NCBI RefSeq assembly: GCF_027853915.1
Contig: NZ_JAQGLA010000013.1
Coordinates: forward strand, 94,995-158,994
Direction: 5' to 3'
Length of the DNA: 64,000 nt
Source of the DNA: Saccharopolyspora oryzae
Lineage (GTDB): Bacteria > Actinomycetota > Actinomycetes > Mycobacteriales > Pseudonocardiaceae
Shown: positions 55,441 to 63,758 of the stretch, in pieces
How the letters are laid out: every line of letters begins with the position of its first letter
Numbering within the stretch: the stretch's first letter is position 1
Notes under the pieces: generated by a model
The model's database searches: none
What the model was told of the DNA's origin: nothing
What the model saw: only the letters and a program-made list of their open reading frames with translations
Translations under genes and position numbers: made by a program

Positions 55441-56363
55441 TGACGACTGCCACACCCACCGCCATCGCCGATGCACCCAGCGCGTCCCGGCGCCAGGAGA
55501 CCCAGACGCCCCGGCGCCGAGGCCGCAGGCCTGCCACTGGCTGGCTCGGCGTCGCCCCCCTGCTGGCCTTCGCCGTGATCGTGCTCGGCCTGCCCGTGAC
55601 GGCCATGGCCGTCGGCTCGGTCACCATCACGACCGACACCGGCGCCACCGAGTTCACCGGGGCCAACTTCGCCGCCTCCTTCGACGGTCCGTACCTGGAG
55701 AGCCTGCTGGGAAGCGTCAAGCTCTCCGCGCTTTCCGCCTTCATCGCAACAGTCGTCAGCCTGCCGATCGCCTGTGCCATCGTCACCTCGCGCTTCCGCG
55801 GGTTGCGCGAGGCGGTGCTCTCGGCTTCCGGTGTGATCGCGAACTTCGGCGGCGTACCCCTCGCTTTCGCCTTCGTCGCCACCCTGGGCAATGCCGGCGT
55901 GCTCACCGGATTCTTCGGTCTCGCGGACAAGGGCTGGAGCCTGTACTCCTTCTGGGGACTGGCGATCGTCTACCTGTACTTCCTCATCCCGCTCATGGTG
56001 CTCACCTTGACGCCGGCGCTGGACGGCCTCAAACCCCAGTGGCGGGAGGCCGCGCAGAACAACCGCGCCACCGGCTTCCAGTACTGGCGGCACGTGGCCT
56101 TCCCCGTCCTGTTCCCGACGCTGCTCAGCGGCTTCGTCCTGCTGTTCGGCAGCGCTTTCAGCGCCTATGCGACGGCTGCCGCCATGGTGGGGAGCTCCAT
56201 CCCCCTGGTGACCGTGAAGATCGCCTCGGCGTTGACGGGTGACGTCCTCGTGGGCCAGGGCAACGTCGCCCTCGCGCTCGGCATGAACATGATCATCGTG
56301 GCCGGGGTCGTCATGGGCATCCAGCTCCTGCTGCAGCGGAGGAGTTCGAAATGGCTGTCCTGA
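55440..56363 (+). CDS. ABC transporter permease, phosphonate/spermidine-like
   Basis: 307 residues; ATG 55440 overlaps the previous stop. A 40-residue polar head precedes about six membrane segments and the EAA-type loop EAAQNNRATGFQYWRHVAFPVLFPTLLSG. It belongs to the PotB/PhnU-type permeases of the iron/phosphonate ABC class. It overlaps the next permease gene by 13 bases. Confidence 0.87.
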   Translation: MTTATPTAIADAPSASRRQETQTPRRRGRRPATGWLGVAPLLAFAVIVLGLPVTAMAVGSVTITTDTGATEFTGANFAASFDGPYLESLLGSVKLSALSAFIATVVSLPIACAIVTSRFRGLREAVLSASGVIANFGGVPLAFAFVATLGNAGVLTGFFGLADKGWSLYSFWGLAIVYLYFLIPLMVLTLTPALDGLKPQWREAAQNNRATGFQYWRHVAFPVLFPTLLSGFVLLFGSAFSAYATAAAMVGSSIPLVTVKIASALTGDVLVGQGNVALALGMNMIIVAGVVMGIQLLLQRRSSKWLS

Positions 56364-57202
56364 CCGGCTCGCGCCCGGCGCGGACCGGGGAATCCCGACT
56401 CCGCGCCAACGTCGTCCTCACCGCAGCCGGGGTCTACTTCCTGGTCCCCATCGTCTGCGCACTGGCCTTCACCTTCGGGCTCGGCGACCCTCGGCAGACG
56501 CCCGGCCTGGACGCCTACACCGCGATCTTCACCACCGACGGGCTCGCTGGAAGTCTCGGCCTGACACTGCTCCTGGCCGCCGCCACGGTCCTGCTCGTAC
56601 TCGGCCTGCTGCTTCCGGCCCTGCTCGCCGTACGCCTTGCCGTCCCTCGCGCGAAAGCCGTGGTCGCAGTCGTCTGCATGCTCCCGCTCGTCGTCCCGGC
56701 GGTGGCTCTCGGTGCCGGAATCACCACGGTCCTGCGCTGGGGAACCGACTGGCTCTACGACACCCCGGGGTTCCCCGTGCTGGCCGCCCTCCAACAGCCC
56801 GATTTCCCGTTGATCCTGGTGCTCGCCTACACGCTCATGGCCCTGCCCCTGGCCTACGTGACACTGGAATCCGGGCTGACCGCGATCGACTTGAAAGTCC
56901 TGGTCGAGGCCGCGCGGTCCTGCCGGGCGTCCTGGCCCCGGGCCCTGTTCCTCGTGATCCTCCCGAACCTCCGGGAAGCCTTGCTGAACACCGCCTTCCT
57001 GACCATCGCCTTGGTCCTCGGGGAATACGCGGTCTCCGCACTGCTCGGCTTCGAGCCCTTCGCCGTCTGGACCGTTGCGATCAGCGGTGCCCACGCCCAG
57101 CTGTCCGTCGCCGTCTCCATGGTCGGCCTGATCGGCACCTGGCTCATCCTCATCGCGGTCGCGAAGCTCGGCCGCTCCAAAGCGCTCAAGGAGACTTCAT
57201 GA
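56351..57202 (+). CDS. ABC transporter permease, phosphonate/spermidine-like
   Basis: 283 residues with about six membrane segments; the EAA loop is EAARSCRASWPRALFLVILPNLREALLNTAF. It starts within the end of the first permease and ends with ATGA into the ATPase gene. Both permeases form the membrane channel of this importer (PhnU/PhnV-type pair). Confidence 0.87.
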   Translation: MAVLTGSRPARTGESRLRANVVLTAAGVYFLVPIVCALAFTFGLGDPRQTPGLDAYTAIFTTDGLAGSLGLTLLLAAATVLLVLGLLLPALLAVRLAVPRAKAVVAVVCMLPLVVPAVALGAGITTVLRWGTDWLYDTPGFPVLAALQQPDFPLILVLAYTLMALPLAYVTLESGLTAIDLKVLVEAARSCRASWPRALFLVILPNLREALLNTAFLTIALVLGEYAVSALLGFEPFAVWTVAISGAHAQLSVAVSMVGLIGTWLILIAVAKLGRSKALKETS

Positions 57203-58329
57203 CGCGCGCCACCAGCTCCCGGCCCCCAGCTGCCACTTGCAGCGCGGGCCTGGAGTTCCGCGAACTGCGCCGATCCTTCGGCGCCACCACGGCCCTCGAC
57301 GGACTCAGCCTCACGATCAACCCCGGCGAGATGCTCGCCCTCCTCGGCCCTTCCGGCTGCGGGAAGACGACGGCGCTGCGCGTGGTCGCCGGTTTCGAAC
57401 ACCCCGACTCCGGTGAGGTCCTGTTGGACGGCAGCGACATCGCGGGTCACCCCGCACACCGGCGTGACGTCGGCATGGTGTTCCAGTCCTACAGCCTCTT
57501 CCCGCACCTCACCGCCGCCGACAACGTCGCTTTCGGAATGCGCATGCAAGGCGTCCCCGGTGCGAAGCGCCGGGCCCGGGCCCACGAACTCCTCGAACTC
57601 GTCGGACTTCCCACTCAGGCCGGCCGCTACCCGCGGCAACTCTCCGGCGGCCAGCAGCAACGGGTGGCCCTCGCCCGCGCTCTCGCCCTGGAGCCCCGGG
57701 TGCTGCTGCTGGACGAACCGCTCTCCGCGCTCGATGCGAAGGTCCGGAAGTCCCTGCGCGACGAGATCCGCCGTCTCCAGCTGGACCTGGGCATCACCAC
57801 GCTGTTCGTCACGCACGACCAGGAGGAGGCACTGTCCATATCGGACCGGGTGGCCGTCATGCGGGCAGGCAGCCTGGAACAGTGCGCCACGCCGGACGAG
57901 CTTTACAACGCACCTGCCACCTCCTTCGTCGCCGAGTTCGTCGGCACCACGAGCCGCCTTCCCGGCCGTCTCAACAGCGACGGCACCCACGTGGACGTTC
58001 TGGATCTCACCCGCCCTGTCCAAGCGCACCTCCCCGCTCGGAACGGCAGTGCGGCCACCGCGCACGGCACCCGCGACATCGACGTCCTCGTCCGGCCCGA
58101 AGCCCTCGCTGTCAGCGCTGCTCCGGAAAGCCGGTCACGAGTCGTGGCTGCGTCCTTCCGGGGAGCGACGACGCGCCTCACGGTGCGCCTGGACAGCGGC
58201 CGGGAAGCCCTCGCCGATGTCCCCACCGCCGTGGCGTCCACCGTTCCGGTCGGTTCACGTGTCCGGCTCAGCCTCCCGGAACGCCCTGTCCTGATCGACC
58301 AGGCCAGGGAGGAGGAAGCCACCGCATGA
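57199..58329 (+). CDS. ABC transporter ATPase, phosphonate/polyamine-like
   Basis: 376 residues. Walker A GPSGCGKTT, Q-loop MVFQSYSLFPHLT, signature LSGGQQQRVALARAL, Walker B LLLDEPLSALDAK and H-loop FVTHDQEEALSISD are all intact. The C-terminal 130 residues are a TOBE-type regulatory domain. This PotA/PhnT-like length and the gene order (binding protein, two permeases, ATPase) identify a complete importer. Confidence 0.92.
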   Translation: MTRATSSRPPAATCSAGLEFRELRRSFGATTALDGLSLTINPGEMLALLGPSGCGKTTALRVVAGFEHPDSGEVLLDGSDIAGHPAHRRDVGMVFQSYSLFPHLTAADNVAFGMRMQGVPGAKRRARAHELLELVGLPTQAGRYPRQLSGGQQQRVALARALALEPRVLLLDEPLSALDAKVRKSLRDEIRRLQLDLGITTLFVTHDQEEALSISDRVAVMRAGSLEQCATPDELYNAPATSFVAEFVGTTSRLPGRLNSDGTHVDVLDLTRPVQAHLPARNGSAATAHGTRDIDVLVRPEALAVSAAPESRSRVVAASFRGATTRLTVRLDSGREALADVPTAVASTVPVGSRVRLSLPERPVLIDQAREEEATA

Positions 58330-59057
58330 TGCCGCACCAGGACAGCACCGCCCTGCCTGACGGCGTGCAGGCCCATGCGGCACCGGAAGGCGCCGGAAAT
58401 GCTCTGCCCGCAGCTGTGCTCTTCGACATGGACGGCACCCTCGTGGACACCGAACGGCTGTGGTGGGACGCCGTCGAGACGGTGGCCGACGACCTGGGCA
58501 GGACGCTCGGACCGGAGGACCGGCCTGATGTTGTCGGGCGCCCGTCCCAGCACACGGCCGCGTACCTCGCGTCCACGATGGCCGCGGCGCCGTCTGCCAG
58601 CGCACTCGCCGAAACGCTCGACGAGACCTTCGCAGGCCTCGTGGCCCTGGAGGTCGTGCCCAGGCCAGGAGCCCTGCAGCTGCTCCACCTCCTGGCGGGG
58701 CAGGGGATCCCCGCGGCCATCGTGACGGCCTCGCCCCGCCGCGTGGTGGAGCTGGTCCGGGAACGGCTCGGACGTGAGCTGTTCGAGCTCGTCGTGGCCT
58801 TCGAGGACACCACCGTCTCGAAGCCTGCCCCTGATCCCTACCTGGAGGCCGCGCGACGGCTGGGAGCCCAGCCTGCTGAGTGCGTGGTGGTGGAGGACTC
58901 ACCCGTTGGCCTCGCCGCAGCGGAAGCAGCCGGCTGCCCCGTCGTCGTCGTACCTTCCACCGTCCCGATCGACGCCGCCCCCGGCCGCACGATCATCACT
59001 TCCCTCGAAGAGGTCACGCTCCCGCTCCTGGCACGGGCAAGGGGTTCCGAGCGATGA
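58326..59057 (+). CDS. HAD-superfamily phosphatase, beta-phosphoglucomutase/phosphatase subfamily
   Basis: 243 residues; ATG 58326 overlaps the ATPase stop. HAD motif I is FDMDGTLVDTE with two catalytic aspartates, motif II is in IVTASPRR, motif III in SKPAPDP and motif IV in VVEDSPVGLAAAEAAG. A helical cap lies between motifs I and II. Members remove phosphate from small sugars or related substrates. The neighbouring transport genes suggest it acts on the imported compound; a phosphonatase role is possible but the cap does not show the characteristic lysine clearly. Confidence 0.85.
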   Translation: MMPHQDSTALPDGVQAHAAPEGAGNALPAAVLFDMDGTLVDTERLWWDAVETVADDLGRTLGPEDRPDVVGRPSQHTAAYLASTMAAAPSASALAETLDETFAGLVALEVVPRPGALQLLHLLAGQGIPAAIVTASPRRVVELVRERLGRELFELVVAFEDTTVSKPAPDPYLEAARRLGAQPAECVVVEDSPVGLAAAEAAGCPVVVVPSTVPIDAAPGRTIITSLEEVTLPLLARARGSER

Positions 59058-59941
59058 CCACCCCGACCACGAAACCGGTGACGACAGTGAACATGCCGAC
59101 TCGCCCCACGCCTCCTGCCGCTGTCCGGCCCCGGATCATCCTGCTGGGCATCGACGGGCTCCGCTGGGACCTCGCAGCGGATTCCCCGGCCGCCCCGGCT
59201 TTGCGCGCCATGGCTGCCGAGGGCGAACTTCAGCCCATGGTGATGGAAGTGCCCACCATGTCCGGCCCGGGATGGTCCTCCATCCTCACGGGGACGACTC
59301 ACGCCGAGCACGGGGTGAAGGACAACTCCTTCGTGGGGCACCGGCTCTACAGCAATCCGGACCTGCTCTCGCGAGCCTTCTTCAGGAACCCGTCGACCAG
59401 GACTTTCGCTGCCGCGGGCTGGCCGCCGCTCGTCTCCCCGGACGGGCTGGGGCCGGTCATCCACCAGCGGCTCGAGCAGCAGAAAGCCGGCCTGCACACC
59501 GTCGTCTCCCGCGACGGTGAAACCCACGGATACGTCAGCATCGACGCCGAGATCACCGATTTCACCCTCGCGGCGCTCACGTCCCACAGCGTTCCCGACG
59601 TGGCCTTCGTGTACTTCTGCGATGTGGACGACGCCGGGCACGTCTACGGCGCCCGCAGCGAGCAGTACCAGGCGGCACTGGCCCGGGTTGACCGGCACAT
59701 CGGCCGCATCCGTCGGGCCGTGCAGGCCCGGGCGGATGAACACGCCGAGAACTGGCTCCTGGTGGTGGTTGCGGATCACGGGCACCTGGACCAGGGAGGG
59801 CACGGCGGGAGCACACCCGAGGAACGGAATTCCTTCATCCTGCGCTGGCAGACCGCCGGCTCGCTCACCCCCTGGCCCAGTACGGTCTCGCCGCACGAAC
59901 TGGTGGAACTCCTGCTGGACGAGAGCGCCCGGGAACGGTAG
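59054..59941 (+). CDS. Alkaline-phosphatase-superfamily phosphodiesterase/nucleotide pyrophosphatase-like hydrolase
   Basis: 295 residues; ATG 59054 overlaps the HAD stop. Metal- and nucleophile-binding parts of the nucleotide pyrophosphatase/phosphodiesterase (NPP) and PhnA group are visible: D34 in GIDGLRWD, the nucleophile T68 in VPTMSGPGW, a DVDDAGHVYG pair and ADHGHLDQGGHGG near the end. No signal peptide, so it acts in the cytoplasm on the imported substrate. It would hydrolyse a phosphodiester, phosphonoacetate or nucleotide-like compound; the enzyme next door then could release phosphate. Confidence 0.85.
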   Translation: MTTPTTKPVTTVNMPTRPTPPAAVRPRIILLGIDGLRWDLAADSPAAPALRAMAAEGELQPMVMEVPTMSGPGWSSILTGTTHAEHGVKDNSFVGHRLYSNPDLLSRAFFRNPSTRTFAAAGWPPLVSPDGLGPVIHQRLEQQKAGLHTVVSRDGETHGYVSIDAEITDFTLAALTSHSVPDVAFVYFCDVDDAGHVYGARSEQYQAALARVDRHIGRIRRAVQARADEHAENWLLVVVADHGHLDQGGHGGSTPEERNSFILRWQTAGSLTPWPSTVSPHELVELLLDESARER

Positions 59942-60061
59942 CGCGGCGGTTTCAGCGTCGGGACCGAGTGCGCGGTACTGCGTCGAACGACACTGATCTG
60001 CACCGGGTTGTCCTGGGGTTCCTCGGTTTTCGCTGGCGAGCGTCCCTTGTGGACCGAGCTG

Positions 60062-60090
60062 GTGTTCGAATCCCGCCGTCCTGACGGTAG
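60062..60090 (+). other. tRNA-like 3' end relic (uncertain)
   Basis: TTCGAATCCCGCC at 60065-60077 looks like the T loop and 3' half of a tRNA T arm, and a strong hairpin follows two dozen bases later, as after many tRNA genes. No matching acceptor, D or anticodon arm was found upstream, so no complete tRNA is present. It may be the trace of a tRNA gene or attachment site lost by rearrangement. Confidence 0.3.
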
Positions 60091-60091
60091 A

Positions 60092-60127
60092 GAGGGTCTT
60101 CGCAGGTCAAAGCCTGCGGAGACCCTC
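60092..60127 (+). terminator. Hairpin with 15-bp stem after the phosphoester operon
   Basis: GAGGGTCTTCGCAGG (60092-60106) pairs with CCTGCGGAGACCCTC (60113-60127) with one G-U wobble and a six-base loop, followed by TTGTCT. It is a good intrinsic terminator for whatever is transcribed rightward here, 150 bases beyond the last operon gene. Confidence 0.75.
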
Positions 60128-60239
60128 TTGTCTCCGCATCGGGGCGGCGCTGAACTTCACCTCGATCGGCATCATCATGGGCGCAGCGAAGCCGCTCTCC
60201 CCGGAGCAGGGCGACAAAATCGCAAGCTTCGATCTAAGA

Positions 60240-60553
60240 GTCCTCTGTGGACCAGCATTGGTGTCCTTCATCGGGGTGACGACCGTGGGCATCGGCTCGT
60301 AGTCACCACTTCGACGAGCCAGCGGATCCTGCGCTACTCCCCAGGTGCGGACTCCACACCCATGGGCGTTCAATGCCATGACTTCTGGGAAGAGGTTTAC
60401 ATCCCCGAGGGCTCGTTCGCGGACCTCACCCTCGGCCGGACTTTCTCCGCTGGTATGTACGCCTGCCGGCCACCGGGTATGCCACACGGCCCGTGGCGAA
60501 CCGACGACGGTGTCGTGACCTTCGAAGTCCGCTACCCGACCAGACAGCCATGA
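60240..60553 (+). pseudogene. Cupin-domain protein, apparently truncated at the N-terminus
   Basis: The last 90 codons of a plus-strand frame encode a cupin half: GVQCHDFWEEVYIPEGSFADL, ACRPPGMPHGPWRTDDG and FEVRYP, matching the two conserved cupin motifs (with HDFWEE for the first and PPGMPHGP for the second). Upstream in the same frame is low-complexity sequence, including the tRNA-like relic and hairpin, without a credible start or ribosome binding site. It is probably a 3' remnant of a larger gene. Confidence 0.6.
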
Positions 60554-60605
60554 GCGACCCTTCGACGGTGCGTCCTCCGGCGGAGGTCTCCTCGAAGGGG
60601 TGGGA

Positions 60606-62093
60606 TCAGCCCGGGTCGGCGGTCGTGACCTCGGCGTTGCGTTGCAGTTGTCGGCGGGCGTACTGCTCGTCGCGTTCGGACTTCTGCTCGAATTCGGCGT
60701 GGCGCGGGTTGAAGCGGCGGGACAGGAAGTATCCGGCGGCCAGCAGTGCGGCCCACAGGGGTAGTGCGAACAAGGCGATGCGGGCGCTTTCGTCGAAGGC
60801 CATCAGGACCACGACGGTCGCCAGGAAGACGATGCCCGCCGGGGCCAGGACACCAGCGGCGGGCAGCTGGTACGGCGATGCGGGACGTTGCCCCGCCTTC
60901 ACCTTGCGGCGGTAGGCGATGTGGCAGGCGAGGATGACGCCCCACGTCCACAGCGCCGCGAGCGAGCAGATGGCCAGCAGGTACTCGAATGCCTGTTCCG
61001 GCACGACGGCGTTGAGCACGACGCCGAAGAGCATGAAGGAGCCGGACGCCAGCACCCCGGCGGCCGGGACGCGGTTGGCGTTGAGCGCGCCGAACCGCCT
61101 CGGAGCCATGCCGTCGTCGGCGAGTCGTTTGAGGAGCCGTGCGTTGGAGTACAACGCGCCCGCACTGCACGACGACAGGGCCGAGGTCAGGACGACGAAG
61201 TTCAGGATCCCGGCGGCGGCCGGCACGCCGATCTGGGTCAGCGCCTGGACGAACGGGCTGTCCTCGGAGTTGAACTGGGGCCACGGCACGACCGACATCA
61301 GCACGGCCAGCGAACCGAGGTAGAACAGGACGATCCGCAGCGGCACCGAGTTGATCGCCTTCGGGATGGCGCGTTCGCGGTCCTTGGTCTCCACCGCTGT
61401 CATGCCGACCAGCTCGGAACCCTGGTAGGAGAAGACGGCGATCTGGATCGCGAGCAGGAAGCCGAGCACGCCGAACGGCAGGAAACCGCCCGCTGTGCCG
61501 GGGACGTCGAGGGCGAAAAGGTTGGAGAACGTCGCCGATCCGCCGGCGGGCCCGAGTCCGAAGAGGATCACGGTGAGCCCGCCCGCGATCAGACCGAGAA
61601 TCGCGACGATCTTGATCGAGGCGAACCAGAACTCGGCCTCGCCGAACACGCCGACCTTGGCGAGGTTCAGCAGGACCAGGACGACGAGTGCGATCAGCGC
61701 GGTGATCCACTGGGGAAAGCCCGGGAACCAGAACTTCACGAAGATCCCGGCCGCGGTGATCTCCGTCATGCCGATCAGGCCCCACGTGATCCAGTAACCC
61801 CAGCCGGTGACGAAACCGCAAGCCGGGCCGAGGAACTCGCGGGCGTAGTCGGCGAAGCTGCCCGAAACCGGGCGGTAGAGCAACAACTCGCCCAGCGCCC
61901 GCATCACGACGAAGATGAATGCGCCGACGAGCGCGTAGGCCAGGATGAGGGAGGGGCCCGCGACCTCGATGCCGGCGCCCGAACCGAGGAAGAGGCCGAC
62001 ACCGATCGCGCCGCCGATCGCGATCATGCGGGTGTGGCGGGTCTGCAGGCCCTGCGCGAGGCCTTCGTCGGTGAGCTGTACGTCTTTGGACAT
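60606..62093 (-). CDS. Amino-acid permease, AAT/CycA family
   Basis: 495 residues from ATG 62093, with about twelve membrane segments. Segments such as TRHTRMIAIGGAIGVGLFLGSG, MRALGELLLYRPVSGSFADYA and TAVETKDRERAIPKAINSV are the AAT family pattern. It is a paralogue of the permease at 42895-44295 and adjoins the intact SHMT gene, 155 bases upstream on the same strand. A substrate related to serine, glycine or threonine is likely. Confidence 0.92.
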   Translation of the reverse strand: MSKDVQLTDEGLAQGLQTRHTRMIAIGGAIGVGLFLGSGAGIEVAGPSLILAYALVGAFIFVVMRALGELLLYRPVSGSFADYAREFLGPACGFVTGWGYWITWGLIGMTEITAAGIFVKFWFPGFPQWITALIALVVLVLLNLAKVGVFGEAEFWFASIKIVAILGLIAGGLTVILFGLGPAGGSATFSNLFALDVPGTAGGFLPFGVLGFLLAIQIAVFSYQGSELVGMTAVETKDRERAIPKAINSVPLRIVLFYLGSLAVLMSVVPWPQFNSEDSPFVQALTQIGVPAAAGILNFVVLTSALSSCSAGALYSNARLLKRLADDGMAPRRFGALNANRVPAAGVLASGSFMLFGVVLNAVVPEQAFEYLLAICSLAALWTWGVILACHIAYRRKVKAGQRPASPYQLPAAGVLAPAGIVFLATVVVLMAFDESARIALFALPLWAALLAAGYFLSRRFNPRHAEFEQKSERDEQYARRQLQRNAEVTTADPG

Positions 62094-62248
62094 GCTCGTT
62101 CCCGTTCCGATGGTGGAGGTGGGTCGTCGAGCCCTCGAAGGTCGAGGACGGGACAGATCAGAAGGCGGGGATTCCCCGCGAACGGTGAGCGCGGCCAGGT
62201 CGGGCCGCCGCCCCTGCCGTCGGGCCGGTGACCCGACGGCAGAGGGAG

Positions 62249-63583
62249 TCAGCTCGGTCGGTCCGCGGTGTAGTGCACGCCGGTGAACTGCTTGCGCCAG
62301 GCAGCGACGTCCGGTGCGACCGCGGTCGGGTCGCCGTTGCGGTCCAGGCCGCGGGCGATCAGCCCGGCCAGGTCGGCCATGTCGTCGGGTTCCATGCCGA
62401 GCCGGACGAGCTCGGGGGTCCCCATCCGCAGGCCGTTGACGTCGCCCTCGACCGGGCTGTCCGGCAGTCCGATCCCGCAGGCGAGCAGGTTCGCCTCGCG
62501 GAGGTGCTTCGCGGCGGCCTGGCCACCGCCCCACTGCTGCGCGCGGATGGCGAACTGGTGCGAACGGGTCGTCCCGCGGGAACCGGCGAACAGCGGAAGT
62601 CCGGCCTTCTCCAACTCGGCGGCGAGCCGGGCGGCGGTGTCCACCATCGCGGCCGCGTACGCCTCACCCGCGACCTTCCAGTCGAGCATGGTGACGGCCA
62701 GTGCGGCCGCCTTGCCCGCGTCGAAGTTCGCGGTCAGCCCGGGGAAGGCGATCTTGTCGAGGCGCTCGGCGAGCTCCGGGTCGTTGGTGACGACCGCACC
62801 GCCGGCCGGACCTCCGAGGCTCTTGTAGGTGCTGAAGCTGATCAGGTCCGCACCCTCGACCAGGGGCTGCTGCCAGGCCTTGCCCGCGATCAGACCGCAC
62901 AGGTGGGCGGCGTCGAAGAGCACCCGCGCTCCGACCTCGTCGGCGATGCCGCGGATCGATCCGACCGGGTGCAGGTAGAGGTTCAGGCTGGAGCCGATCG
63001 TGATGAGCTTCGGTTTCACCTCGTGCGCCAGGGTGCGCAGGGCGTCGACGTCGACGGTGTAGCCGTCGGGCGAGACCGGTGCCGGCACGGTGTTGAGCCG
63101 GTACATCCCGGCCGAGCCGCCGGCGTGGTGGGTGACGTGGCCGCCGATGGTGGCGGGCGGAGCGATGATCGTGTCGCCCGGTTCGCACGTGGCCATGAAG
63201 GCGTAGAGGTTGGCGAGCGCACCGGAGGCCACGCGGATCTCGGCGTAGCGGGCGCCGAAGACCTCGGCGACGAGCTCGGCGGCGATGACCTCGATCTGCT
63301 CGATCGCCTCGAGGCCCATCTCGTACTTGTCACCCGGATAACCCAGCGACGGGCGGGATCCCAGGTTCGCCGACAGCATGGCCTCGGCCCGCGGGTTCAT
63401 GATGTTGGTGGCCGGGTTGAGGTTGATCGAGTCGACGTCGTGGATCTGCCGGTTCTCCTCGACCAGGTGGTCCAGCTCGGCCAGCAGACCGGTCGGTGTT
63501 GCGGCGGCCGCGGCTCCGGCAACCGCGCGGACCCGGCGCTCGGCGTGTTCGGGCACCCACGGGCGGTGGGCGAGTGCTGTCAT
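62249..63583 (-). CDS. Serine hydroxymethyltransferase-family PLP enzyme
   Basis: 444 residues from ATG 63583 after GGGAGGAG. Fold-type I features are complete: SLGYPGDKYEMGLEAIE, DAAHLCGLIAGKAWQQPL and the PLP lysine K254 in ISFSTYKSLGGPAGG. Typical GlyA has TTTHKTLRGPRGG there, so this member is divergent and may prefer another beta-hydroxy or alpha-methyl amino acid. It is followed by an amino-acid permease and faced by a PucR-type regulator, an arrangement of an inducible utilisation unit rather than of central glycine synthesis. Confidence 0.87.
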   Translation of the reverse strand: MTALAHRPWVPEHAERRVRAVAGAAAAATPTGLLAELDHLVEENRQIHDVDSINLNPATNIMNPRAEAMLSANLGSRPSLGYPGDKYEMGLEAIEQIEVIAAELVAEVFGARYAEIRVASGALANLYAFMATCEPGDTIIAPPATIGGHVTHHAGGSAGMYRLNTVPAPVSPDGYTVDVDALRTLAHEVKPKLITIGSSLNLYLHPVGSIRGIADEVGARVLFDAAHLCGLIAGKAWQQPLVEGADLISFSTYKSLGGPAGGAVVTNDPELAERLDKIAFPGLTANFDAGKAAALAVTMLDWKVAGEAYAAAMVDTAARLAAELEKAGLPLFAGSRGTTRSHQFAIRAQQWGGGQAAAKHLREANLLACGIGLPDSPVEGDVNGLRMGTPELVRLGMEPDDMADLAGLIARGLDRNGDPTAVAPDVAAWRKQFTGVHYTADRPS

Positions 63584-63716
63584 GTCCGACGCTCCTCCCT
63601 GGCCGAGCCAGTGGTGCACCACCAGTCCAGCCACCTGTCTGACCAGTGCGTTCCGTCAACCGTAGGGAGCGGCGAGGCGTCAGGACACCGGCAGAACGCT
63701 CGGACTTGTGAGCGGC

Positions 63717-63738
63717 CTCTCCTACACTTGTAGGAGAG
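63717..63738. promoter_or_regulatory. Perfect palindrome between SHMT and pucR-like genes
   Basis: CTCTCCTACA (63717-63726) and TGTAGGAGAG (63729-63738) are exact inverted copies around CT. The site lies in the divergent promoter region, 21 bases ahead of the regulator's GTG, and is a strong candidate operator for that regulator. Confidence 0.75.
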
Positions 63739-63758
63739 ATCGCGAAGGGAAGGGCGCC

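Noticed and set aside
59942..60553. A 181-codon frame called from ATG at 60008 as an intact cupin protein
   Set aside because: Its first half crosses the tRNA-like relic and terminator hairpin and has no cupin features, so only the C-terminal part is treated as a gene remnant.
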